Source: Selenia dentaria
Lineage: Eukaryota; Arthropoda; Insecta; Lepidoptera; Geometridae
Direction of reading: 5' to 3'
DNA: 64,000 bases
NCBI GenBank assembly: GCA_917880725.1
Contig: OU862875.1
Span: 31,631,374-31,695,373 of the forward strand
Numbering within the stretch: the first letter of the stretch is position 1; each line of letters opens with the position of its first letter. Made by a program: the position numbers and the translations under genes. Below, one piece after another: positions 1 through 10,500 of this stretch. The notes beneath the pieces are model-generated. The model was not told the DNA's origin, ran no database searches, and saw nothing but the letters and a program-made list of their open reading frames with translations.

Positions 1-420
1 ATTACTAGGTATATTCTATCAGGCGCTTAATGTGTCTGATAGAATACAAACGATTTGGTTACATTCATTACTAGGTATATTCTATCAGGCGCTTAATTTA
101 AGTTGTTTACCTCTTGAGAAGTGAAAACATTGGATTTATTCGATTTAAATCCATCAGATTGCCTTTTGAGAAACGATATTAGTGTCTCGAAATCCTTTCA
201 ATGTAGGTATATTGTGTTTAATGGTGTCTGATAGAATACAAACGATTTGGTTACATTCATTAAGTACTTGGTATATTTTATCAGGCGCTTGGTTTAAGAA
301 GGTGTCTACCTCTTGAGAAGTGAAAACATTGGATTTATTCGATTTAAATCCATCAGATTGATTTTGAGAAACGTTTGAGCACGTCTCTCGTAATCGTTTA
401 AATGTACATTGTCTTAGTAC
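1..420. repeat. Satellite-like tandem repeat, about 192-bp unit, cut by the window edge
   Basis: A segment starting GTGTCTGATAGAATACAAAC occurs at 32 and again at 224, a period of 192 bp. It is followed each time by the same string of landmarks: a TATATTCTATCAGGCGCTT-like block, then CTCTTGAGAAGTGAAAACAT, then CGATTTAAATCCATCAGATT. Positions 1-30 are the end part of a further, shortened unit, so the array continues to the left of the window. Each unit carries a small inverted repeat (TGATAGAATA against TATTCTATCA). The copies differ by several substitutions, so this is not a very recent duplication. No coding potential is seen. Confidence 0.8.
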
Positions 421-1652
421 CTATTTAATGTTGCCTTTAACATAGAATACACGGTCCATAATACTGAAGGTTTGGAAGTCTTTGATGTTCGATTAAAGTG
501 ATTTGGATTTGGAACGTTATTTGTAGGAAAACTCTTAGTACGTACAAGGATGATACTACTGTACTGAGTAGATACGGGCATTTTGAAGAGAGTTTATATT
601 CGAAAATTGATCTGGGCACCTCGGACAGCACATATAAAACCAAAACAAAAATGGCGCGATTGTAATGAATTCGAAACTAAAGAGGGTGTTTGGTGTTATT
701 TTAACAGCTTCCATTTAATGTTCCTAACAAAAATATTACTCTGTCCCTCCATAACTGTACAAATATGTCTAATATTATTATTAACTTTTAATTTATTTTA
801 CTTTAAATAAATGCTTTTTTGTGAAGCCCTGAGTTTTATTCTCTCGCAGTAGGTATGAAAGTAGAGTATTCACTCGAGAATAAAGCCTGTCTTCGGCTTA
901 AACTCTGTTCGCTTCACTCAGGACTCTACATAAAATTAAATTTAAATTAACTCTCGAGTCCCCGTTACGCTCAGGATCCAATATTTATATGTTTATTTTA
1001 TATAGAAACACCAACAGTACACATATTAAATAAAAACTATGAGTTAACACTTACAATTATAAAACTGTTCTGATATGTATTTACAGCATTCACAATTTAA
1101 GTGATAGGAGATAAAAAAGTTACATTAAAGTTAACTAAAATTAATACATTAAATATTTACAACTAAGACAAAAAAGTCTGAAACAGAAAATTCAATTTCA
1201 TTGCAATTAGTTAGTGTTATATACCGCTCGTGACGTAATACAGTGCTTTACAGTGCATCATCTACTATAGCTGATATATATCAACTGATTCAACAAACTA
1301 ATACATTGCATTGTACTCTTATGAATAACCAACTATATTTTTTTAATTTATAGACTGTCCATGAATATGCATAAAGCTATTACTATCGCAAACTACTTAA
1401 ACGAAATGAAGATAATACAAATTTTAATGACATAGAAGTTACATGCAAAAACTATTTAAAGTTAACCCTTCACCATGTCGTGTATCGATTCTGATCAATA
1501 ACTTATTTAGACGTCATGAATATGCAAAAATAACAATTAGAATAATCAATATTGGCTTTGATCTTGACTGATTTTGCTTAGTCATTGATCAATCATTAAA
1601 AGTGAACTGCAAAATTCTATCTATTAGAATGTGCGCACCCAATTTTATAGTG
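421..1652. other. AT-rich intergenic DNA, no gene seen
   Basis: Only short open frames without recognisable domains occur here. No terminal repeats, tRNA-like fold or splice-bounded coding stretch was found. Confidence 0.6.
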
Positions 1653-1723
1653 AAGGGGTCATAAACCCTTTGTAGGTACTCGTATAGGGTATACGAGTAC
1701 CTACAAAGGATTTATGACCCCTT
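1653..1723. repeat. Near-perfect palindrome, 34-nt arms, 3-nt spacer
   Basis: The left arm 1653-1686 and right arm 1690-1723 are reverse complements with one mismatch, separated by GGG. The arms begin AAGGGGTCATAAA and contain TTTGTAGGTACTCGTATA. No target-site duplication is visible around it. Confidence 0.9.
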
Positions 1724-1902
1724 AGCTTACTTACCTATAGGTTGATAATAGCAAATATTTTACACGTGTGTGGTATTATCAAACGCATTCGCATATATCA
1801 CAGTAGTACTCATGTAGGTAGTAACGTAGCACGGGATAGTTAATAGTAGATGTAATAGGTGTAGGGTTTACTTTCATAGTAAATTACTTGGTATTAATAT
1901 GA
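1724..1902. other. Short intergenic stretch, nothing recognised
   Basis: No supported feature between the 1653-1723 hairpin and the dispersed repeat at 1903. Confidence 0.5.
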
Positions 1903-2030
1903 AAACGACCCGTTTCTCTCCAAACGAGCAATCGCCTTGACGGATCTATGGAGGAGAAAAGTTCAGTGCGCTGCCGTCATATCAGCAATACGCGACGACG
2001 ACGGTGCCAATGTCATGCCATCGAGCAAAC
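1903..2030. repeat. Dispersed repeat, copy 1 (second copy near 37316)
   Basis: This stretch shares ordered blocks with 37316-37450: AAAACGACCCGTT against AAAACAACCCGTT, CGAGCAAT, CTTGACGGATCTATGG, GTGCGCTGCCGTCATAT, a GCG-rich block, and CGAGCAA near the end. The identity is clearly above chance but broken by small gaps. The element class is unknown and no terminal repeats were resolved. Confidence 0.65.
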
Positions 2031-2350
2031 ACTTATTATATAATATATACGATTCAATCATATTATCGGATTAAGTACTCTACAGTATAAAGTAATAGAG
2101 AATGTGGAAACCCTATATTATGATAAAAGTTTATTTATTTATTTATAATCCAAAACTTAGACTATCGTTACAGTGAGATACTAATGCGATAGTTAATTTA
2201 ATAATATAAATTTTAATAGTATATTTAAATAAATCAAATACTTATATGTGAAATTTCAGCAGAAGTGACTTGTGTGAAGTGGAGTGGACAAGTAAAGAAA
2301 AAAAGTCGGTGGTTCTCATTACCGTATTCAGTAATCTGTGACCGTACCAT

Positions 2351-2408
2351 TATTATTATGACAGTTGCATAAACTACTATTATAGTTTATGCAACTGTCA
2401 TAATAATA
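2351..2408. repeat. Perfect palindrome, 26-nt arms, 6-nt spacer
   Basis: Arm 2351-2376 and arm 2383-2408 are exact reverse complements around CTATTA. The arm includes TATGACAGTTGCATAAACTA. It lies in otherwise unremarkable intergenic DNA. Confidence 0.9.
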
Positions 2409-3122
2409 GAGGGTAAACATGAGTGTAGTTTTTTGAAACGAGCCGCAGGCGAGTTTTATACCTAATTATATGCAGTTGCATACACTACTTTATTTAATCT
2501 CATAACATTTTTGCTACTAAAGTTTTATTTAACAAAATATTACTCAAATTCGTATGTACGAAATAGCGCCAAAATGGAAAAAGTCTTCTTCTCCTTCTTG
2601 TTTGTATGGCTTGTGCGGCGTAACCACAATTTTGCCAATACTCGGAACCAGCGCGTTGCGCGCGCAGCCACAGATTACTGAGCGCAGCGCGCTCACCACA
2701 GGTAATGTGTACTTAAACCTCCTTGGTCGGGACACATTGTACTTTAATAGGTAATTAAAAAATATTTTAAAGCATTGTTTTGTTAGGAGAATAATGCTTT
2801 AATTTATTTTTTTAATTTTCTTAAAGAAGTATGTAAATAAAATATGCCAATAAAAGTCTGTATTTCATTTCGTAATTAGAATATTACCAAATGAGATTAA
2901 ATAAATATATTTTATAATTCACCGTAATGAACCTCATCCTTTTTTCGACAGGTCTATTTCCAAATCATATATAATTTTTTGTATTTGTAAGTGTCTTTGT
3001 CAGCGATACGATTACGATACATTTACGCAAAGTTTTGAGCTAGGTTCACTGGCGTACTTTTCAAATTGGAGTATATTAGTTAAAAGTGGTCATAACATAG
3101 AAGTAAATATATCCATTCTCTC
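2409..3122. other. Intergenic DNA, no supported gene
   Basis: A GC-richer island at about 2590-2700 carries short overlapping frames on both strands but no domain. It shares ATTTTGCCAATACTCG with the RTE element near 24190, so it may be an old scrap of an RTE 5' end. The rest is AT-rich. Confidence 0.45.
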
Positions 3123-3209
3123 TTAACCCTTTGCGTCCCAGAGACGTAAATATACGTCAGTTTCATTCATAAATCTTCTGTTTAATTATCACGGTATAGG
3201 AAGGATTAA
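3123..3209. mobile_element. TTAA-flanked mini-element, copy 1 (87 bp)
   Basis: The segment begins TTAACCCTTTGCGTCCCAGA and ends GGTATAGGAAGGATTAA, so TTAA lies at both ends. The same sequence is found in reverse orientation at 48240-48325, and a shortened copy, also reversed, lies at 51070-51122. TTAA at both ends of all three copies fits piggyBac-type or Kolobok-type insertion, but no transposase or long terminal repeat is present to decide. Confidence 0.7.
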
Positions 3210-3244
3210 TATAGATAGTTTTTAAACTATCATAGTCACAAACA

Positions 3245-3463
3245 TAAGAGGTATTCAAATTATCAACGGGATAATTACCATGTACATTTTCTAAGAGTTT
3301 CCGATATTTCGGCACTGTTGCAAGCGCCATGATCACGGATGAACTGCATCACATGTTGAACATGTTCATCCGTGATCATGGCGCTTGCAACAGTGCCGAA
3401 ATATCGGAAACTCTTAGAAAATGTACATGGTAATTATCCCGTTGATAATTTGAATACCTCTTA
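3245..3463. repeat. Perfect 100-bp inverted repeat with 19-nt spacer
   Basis: Arm 3245-3344 and arm 3364-3463 match as exact reverse complements over 100 of 100 positions by my reading, around a spacer from 3345 to 3363. The arms run from TAAGAGGTATTCAAATTATC to GATCACGGATGAAC. A transcript through it would form a long perfect hairpin. GGATTAATATAG occurs shortly before the left arm (about 3203) and directly after the right arm (3464). No coding frame is supported in the arms. Confidence 0.93.
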
Positions 3464-4462
3464 GGATTAATATAGGTACGGAAAAACAAATTATGCATAG
3501 ATAGGTAACCCTATTCTATTGTCACGGAATAACTATTAGCCATTACTACTAACTAATAATATATGCATAATCGTAGTATGTAATACAAACATTAATGTAT
3601 TGTTTAATTTGGTGTTTAGTAGCCAGTTTCTGTAGTCTATATATCTTTAGACGGCGACGGCTTACCTCTCCATATATGGACATAGTATATACTCTATGGC
3701 CTTTATTAATAAACGTTGCGTAAACCTATATTAGGCGTAACATGCTTTGTCTTGCTTTCACGCGTGACATTTACTGCAAGCGAAAAATTGACAGATAGAT
3801 GTTTTAACTACCCCGGGTGTACGCCAAGTTTATTAATAAGGCCGTATGGGCTTACCCTAATAAAAGTTACGAGTACACATAATATATGGAAATAACCCTA
3901 GTAAGAGAAACCGAAGATTGCATGATTTAAAAACTAGCCGTATATAATATTAATTATAGACGCAAGCTATCATAACGCCGTTAATAAAAAGAATATGTAT
4001 AAAATCAGTCAAGCTTTATTCGCATAAAATATTTATATGTTGACAAGTACATAAATGCGCATCTCTTTGAGAATTACGAGTATACAGTTTATACTGACAA
4101 TTTGGAACATCTTTTAACAAACATTATTTCTTAGTATTTTAGAATACATTATACTACTTTCTAGCGAACTATACGTAGGTGTTCAAAACTTTGACCTAAA
4201 ACTTATATGATTAATCACCGCTGATTTTCATACAAAATTACTAGTCAATATTTGAATATACTTAATCATTCAAATATTTAATAGTCATTTTGTTTCATTG
4301 TGTTCAACTCAGATTTGTTCATATTATATTATTTGATCAATTGCAATATCACTATATTACATAAAACTAAAGTTAAAAAAAAAAAACAAGAATGTGCTTC
4401 TTCGGTCTGGTGCGACCGGAACCAGTGAACCAAAAGTTTATCTCAAAATAACAATTATTGAT
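3464..4462. other. AT-rich intergenic DNA, no gene seen
   Basis: No open frame with a recognisable domain and no paired terminal repeats were found. Confidence 0.55.
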
Positions 4463-4470
4463 ATCACGAT

Positions 4471-4868
4471 TAGGGCATGCAATTATCCGCCTCATTTTAC
4501 TATCCGGATATTTCGGGTAGTAGATCACTATCAGGATAATACGAATAATTCGGACATCACTTTTAAAATGGTAAAACAAACTAATTAATCGGTTTGAATC
4601 AGCAAGCCTCCACTACATAAATCTTTTGCCATAGCGTAAATCTGATGCGGACAGATTAATGTCTCCAACATACATTACACTCTTCAACAATTAACAAAAC
4701 AATGTTCAGACTTCTTAAATGTAAGTAACTTATGTTAGAACTAGCAACGTGGTTTTAAAGCTTAACTATCCGTATTATTCGTATTATCCGAATAGTAATA
4801 GCGACGATATCCGGATATTATTATCGGCGGATATCCGGATAATTTGGATATCCGGATAACATGCCCTT
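4471..4868. mobile_element. hAT-like MITE, 398 bp, with 8-bp target duplication
   Basis: The left end reads TAGGGCATGCAATTATCCG and the right end reads CCGGATAACATGCCCTT, giving terminal inverted repeats of the form T/AAGGGCATG. The 8-bp direct repeat ATCACGAT flanks the element exactly (4463-4470 and 4869-4876). An 8-bp duplication with TAGGG-type ends fits the hAT superfamily. The interior is AT-rich, contains repeated ATCCGGAT motifs and codes for nothing, so it is non-autonomous. Confidence 0.78.
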
Positions 4869-4876
4869 ATCACGAT

Positions 4877-6517
4877 TAAAATTCTTATAATAGTAGAGCC
4901 AGCAAGTTCTTTAAAATTTATTATCATAATTTTATTTTATTTTAGTAAGTATAGCACTTACAATCAATCAAATAATATAATGTATACTACCTACTAAATG
5001 ATACAATTATCTAAATTCTCAAATAATTATGTATGAAAAAAAAAGAATTTATTAAGCAAACTGATTTTTAAAGCATATCTGTATAAAAGCTGACTAACAT
5101 AAACTAGGAAGGATTATAATTATAAAATGCATAATAAGCAACATAGTATGCGATATAAGCAAATAGGAATTGATACTTGTTATAAAAAAGTGCAAACGAA
5201 AGCTATTTGTGTATGTTTTTAGATAAACAACATAAAAGCGAAAACGCAACCTAATAAGGTATTGTATTCATGCATATAAATGCAACTAATCAAATTAAAA
5301 AAATATACAAAATTTATATAAAATGTGGACGGATTTTAATGAGATTTTCACAGTATTCGGCAATTCAATCCAATGGGAATAAACGATTTTTTTTTAAATC
5401 GTCCTGTTTTTGGCTTACATTTGTGCTTACGTTTTCCAGTGTGTGGCAACGTCACTAGCTATCAGTGAGCCTAGCACACAGAACCTATTTGGCTATGAAA
5501 TTATTAATTTAGTAATACCGGTAAATTAATATATTTATCAGTATTCAATGCAAATTGAATAACATATAGCGTTTTGTCGTACAATATATCTGTTATCTGT
5601 GTTCAGTTGCACTACATAAATTATATTTAGAGCTGAGGTCAATTGTTTTACGATAACAAAACTATATTTTTGCAAGTACTTCATGCTCAGCTTACTGGTG
5701 AATAATTTTTTTTATTTGCAATGGTGATCATTTATTTAATTCATCACCAAATATGATAAATATAGCATCTTGGCAAAACTGTCCCAGAACTGAACGAGGC
5801 ACAAAATGTAAATATATTATCAATTTTTGCCTTTAACAGTACAACCTACCAGATATAATAAAAGCTCCTTTGTTGAGGAGAGTGGTTGAACATGTGAGGG
5901 GTTCAACATGTAGATGTGTTTTACTAAGGTTGCACTTTGTTTTCTTGCTAGAACTACAAGATTAGCCTACAACCAATGTCACACGTAAGGACCAAGGATC
6001 ATACACATATGTTTGAAAATTACAGAGAATTTACTGTCGCCTTATGTTGTTTCATATTACATACAAATTCTGCAGATGATTCATTATCATGTCGCAGTAT
6101 AGCAATCTAAAACTAGCAATCAAGTACTCGCACGATGTCACCGTGTGAGCATTACTATAACCTATAACTTCAGCACCAATGCATTACTTAGTTAGCCACA
6201 ATATCTAGTATATTAATCAATTAGTCCTCAGATTTCTTCATAATTAAAAAACCATTAATATCTAGCCTTTAGACAAACATAGTTCTTACTTCAAAATTCC
6301 ACAGTTTAGATCAAAATCTGCAAGGTAACAATCTTGATACATAGTTCTAATTCCATTCAAAAAATCTACACAATCAAAATTAGCAGATCCTATCTAGTCA
6401 ACGGAACTCAACATAAATACAACCATAGTTCTATTTCATGGATGATTTAAATGCTACATTGTAATCAGCAAAGGCTGTCTAAGTAACCACCTTCATACGA
6501 ATTATTTCATTCATAAA
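4877..6517. other. AT-rich intergenic DNA downstream of SRPRB, no gene seen
   Basis: Open frames are short and without domains. No RNA gene or terminal-repeat element was recognised. Confidence 0.55.
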
Positions 6518-6706
6518 TCATCATCATCATCATCATTATCAGCCGGAAGACGTCCACTGCTGAACAAATGCCTCCCCTATCGAACGCCACTTGGATCGGC
6601 TACTCGCTTCTTGCATCCAGCGATTCCCCGCGGTTTTGACGAGGTCGTCGGTCCACCTAGCGCGGCCTACACTTCGTCTTCCGCTGCATGGTCACCACTC
6701 GAGAAC
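6518..6706 (-). mobile_element. RTE-clade LINE, truncated 3' end
   Basis: On the plus strand a (TCA)n run is followed by a stretch meaning 'AGACGTCCACTGCTGAACA...CCTCCCC', the same order as in the large RTE at 21222 onward. Read on the minus strand this is the end of the RTE reverse transcriptase (region of the GRPPTRWTDD-like motif) followed by a (TGA)n tail. Only about 190 bp remain, so it is a 5'-truncated dead copy. Confidence 0.75.
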
Positions 6707-7325
6707 GTTTCATTCATAAATACACTTATTATGAAATCAAAAAAATTTATCGAAGTATTAGGTACCAATAATTTTAGTATATTGTTGCAAGAATGCGTCA
6801 TCACTGATTCATTGCATATTTTTAAGTAATGTGGTGCTCTAAAGAAACTCATATTTTTAATCATAAGAATATTTTACTTATGCAATTTGATTATAATAGT
6901 TAACGATTGGAACAGTATATTACAGTATATTAAATACAGTTTATTTAAAAGTCTTTTAAAATATTTGATATTCTGATTTATTCTGCTCTAGTTTCGACTT
7001 TAAAGTTGTTTGCATATTATTGGAAACAAGTTACAAGGATATTTCAGGAATTACCGTCTAGTTAGTGTGTCTTAAGCCTACTCCGCAACCTTTTTTTTTC
7101 TTTGCACGCTAGCGCCACTATTTTGTTTATGGGACATAGATATTGACGTCTGCCATATAGCAAGTTTAGCTTTTTTGATAAGTAGCCTCTTATCGGACCG
7201 AAGTAGTAAGAATAATATTTGGAGCGGCATACCTATTATAACTTTTGCCAATAATCCTTAAACTCGCAATTTTACATTAAAACTGAAACTATGTATGAAT
7301 TGGCTTTTCTGTGTTTCTCTGGCCA
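6707..7325. other. 3' flank and probable 3' UTR of SRPRB
   Basis: This lies downstream of the SRPRB stop on the minus strand. A candidate poly(A) signal (TTTATT on the plus strand, near 6977) is present, but the true 3' end cannot be fixed from sequence alone. Confidence 0.4.
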
Positions 7326-7533
7326 TTAAAGTTTCGCGATCCAGTCTTCCAAAGCCTCAGTTTCTGCTGGGTCATCATCTTCCCCAGTATTGGCTGAGCT
7401 TTCAATGATTTCCACTCGATTGTTGAGTTGAGAAAACTCGAAGTCCTTGCCTTGCTTTCCCAAGAATACATTGTTAGATTGAGTTGAGTCTACAGACTCG
7501 AGCTGGCTGGCCTTCGTCACTCGGACTAGGTTT
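7326..7533 (-). CDS. SRPRB: SRPRB exon 5 (terminal coding exon)
   Basis: The acceptor is TTTTGCAG and the exon ends at a TAA at 7326-7328. It encodes NLVRVTKASQLES, then KDFEFSQLNNRVEIIESSA and a DDD/E-rich linker before EDWIAKL. This is the C-terminal part of the G domain with the G5-like SSA motif. Confidence 0.93.
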
Positions 7534-10500
7534 CTGCAAAAGAACATAATTAACAATTAATTTTTACATAACTTAGGTCGACCTTTAATATATCATATAT
7601 ATAAGTTACACGTAATATATAAGTTGAATCTCATGTGCCTGTAACTTCACTGGCCACTGGCCTACCCTTCAAACCGAAACACTATAATGCGAACATTAAT
7701 GCTTAATGGTAGAAATAGGTATGGCGGTAGCACTTCCCTAAAAAAACTCCTTAAAGCATTAGTATGTAAGCATTAAAAACATTGTGTATGTTTACATTTG
7801 ATTTTGGCATTGTAGCATGTGAAAATACTAAGTAAATGGGACTAGAAATGGTGTCGCGAGATGGCAAGCTGCACAATCTAGCCTAGTTTGTAGTGATACT
7901 ACCCAGTAGAGGTTCCAATATCAATCCCTGGGCCTCCCAATTCTTTCAGCAATTGAGCAATCACCACACTACTGCGATTGAACTGCTTTTATTGTCAATT
8001 TCGGTAGTCTGTTACATATAGCTCTCAATCGCAGTAGAATAGCAATTGGAACGCTGTCGTGTAGCTGTGCTACGGCTTGCTAATGTTGCCAATAAAATAA
8101 AATTGCAAACTTCTACCCATCAAGCATCAATCAGAACATCAATACAGTGGTATTCTAGCAAAAACACAATAAATAAATAAATACATTTTTAATCATTTTG
8201 CTATCTAAAAATCACCGAAATAGAGTTTTATGCTTTATTTTAAAATAAAAACCAATACGCACGAAATAATCTATGTTGTCTATGCAACAAACGTCAAGGT
8301 CTGCCGATGTACGCTACTGTAGCAACGCAACCGCATCACAAATGCTTACAGCATACTGATTATGACGAAAACTGTCAATCGCTAGCCGCTAGACCGCGAT
8401 CGAACCTAAATAGCGAGCAGACTACGAAAACTGTCAAAAAAGACAAGTTGAGTTGCGATAACGCAGTTCAATTGCTAAGAGAATATCATATAATAATCCC
8501 TGGTCTGGGAGAAAAATTGTGTGTTGAGCAGAACAGTTTGTACTCGGGTCTTGGGTGTGATGGGTCATGTGTTAAAGTGTATGTGCCCATGCCTCCCGTG
8601 ACACACAGAATCCTAGTGTGGGAGTTATGAGTATGTGAACGTTTATTTTTTGAATATTTACAGTGCTTGTTTTGGAAATTGAGTTGTATACTTTTTAATC
8701 TACACTAATATTATAAAGAGGAAAGATTTGTTTGTTTGAATTGGCTCCGAAATTGCTGGATTCGATTAGAAACCATTAAACTTTTTTAAATTAAATAATA
8801 ATTAAACCACCATTAACATTCTACAGTTTCCCTGATGAACATAGGCTTAGATAATTTTTTCAAAAAAGTTAGGGATCCGTATGAAAACTTCGATAATGTA
8901 TGTAACCCAAGGTGTGGAAAAAAATACCAGAAAACGTCCTTATATCGCGTACGCTGCGGAAGCCGGAAACTAATGACCATATAATATTAGTATAATATAC
9001 TATTGACAATAAAGCAAAGTAACGTACTACAGTTTTATAGAAGACGTCAATATCTACAAATAACTCAACATTACCATATGTTTAACTATGACACTTATGC
9101 CACAATAAATACATTTAATTTTGAAATATGCAATAGTAACGCCGGTACAAACCAGGCCACATTATTCGCACCTAGGTATTAATCCTTATGTACTCTAATA
9201 ATAAAGAGGAAATATATATGATTGTTTGTAATGGATACACCTAAAACTACTTAACGTATTCAAACAATTATTTCACGAGTATAAAGCTACATTATGCCTG
9301 AGTATCATAAGCTATATTTGATTCATCCTCATCATCATCCATCACCACGTGGGTGAAACCGCGGAGCGAAGCCAGTACAGTGGAATCTGTTTATAATGCC
9401 ATCACAGGCATATAACAAACACGTCATACTAAGCGGACGTCATACAAATCATTTTGTAGAAAATCTCCTGTTTTGTTAGTAAGTATTTTATTATAGTATG
9501 TAAAGTAAATAGAAAGAAACACAAGTACAATTTGAAAAATTTAATACCGACTTCTATTCTATTCAGTTATTGGAGCGTAACTCAAAAAGTATTGGACCGA
9601 ATTTAATTAAATTTAAATGGGACCGCACGGGAAGCACCAGCTTTCAGATAAAAAACTTCGAGAATCGGTTCACCCTATCGAAAGTTATGAGGTAATAAAC
9701 ATAATATATATGTACAGTCAAATTGAGTACATCCTCCTTTTTGGAAGTCGGTAGAAAATAGAGATACAACCAAAATAAAAATTCTAAGTATTAAGTACAT
9801 ATACCACTCAGTATAAACAAAAAACCATGCACGTGCCGAAAGACGTCGGGTGACTCTCCCGAACACTGCCGAAGGTGTTAGGAGTCATCTCGGTCACTAT
9901 ACCAATGCGGAATTTGTTAAAAATGGGCCACAATAAGCGACATGTCACTATAAGCGAAGTCATTATGTCCAACCTAGTTATAAAGAATTTTATGTGAAAA
10001 CTAAACTTCGCTGTGTAATTACTTTATAATAAGTGGTTGGTCAATATAGGCGGAGTCATAATAAACGGATTGTACTGTATATTATAAACTTCACTTACAT
10101 TTCCTTCTCAAGCAATCCCTTAATGACCTGGCTTCCTTTGGCCAAGGGTTGGTCCTGTTTGTTGCACAGGATAAGTACAGGCGGGCAGTTCTTCTGGATG
10201 ACCGGGTCTATCAGTATTGTGTATAGGTATCTGTAATGAAAGATGGGAAACATTCACTGAGATGCTTACACAGTACACATATATAAGTTAAGTTTATATA
10301 CACAAGTATTTAATTTAATGGTTATTATTGTTTTTGTTCTGGTACTCGAAGCTTGATAAATATGCCAACCATTTGCATATAATCGATACAATGAACTCTT
10401 GCATAGTTATTATAATCAGTACTATAATTAATGCAAGATTGATAACTGGGCTTGGCACTCTAGAGGTGCGTTCATTTAGATTTTAAAGCATTGGTGGAGT

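Noticed and set aside
2554..2754. Overlapping frames on both strands ending near a GT-rich CACAGGTAATG
   Set aside because: Looks like a possible donor site, but there is no conserved peptide and no partner exon, and partial similarity to RTE 5' sequence suggests repeat debris.
5270..5458. 62-codon plus-strand frame
   Set aside because: Low complexity Lys/Ile-rich start and no homology recognisable by eye.
8307..8630. 107-codon open frame on the plus strand
   Set aside because: No domain, irregular composition, and it lies in SRPRB intron 4 next to repeats. Probably a chance frame.
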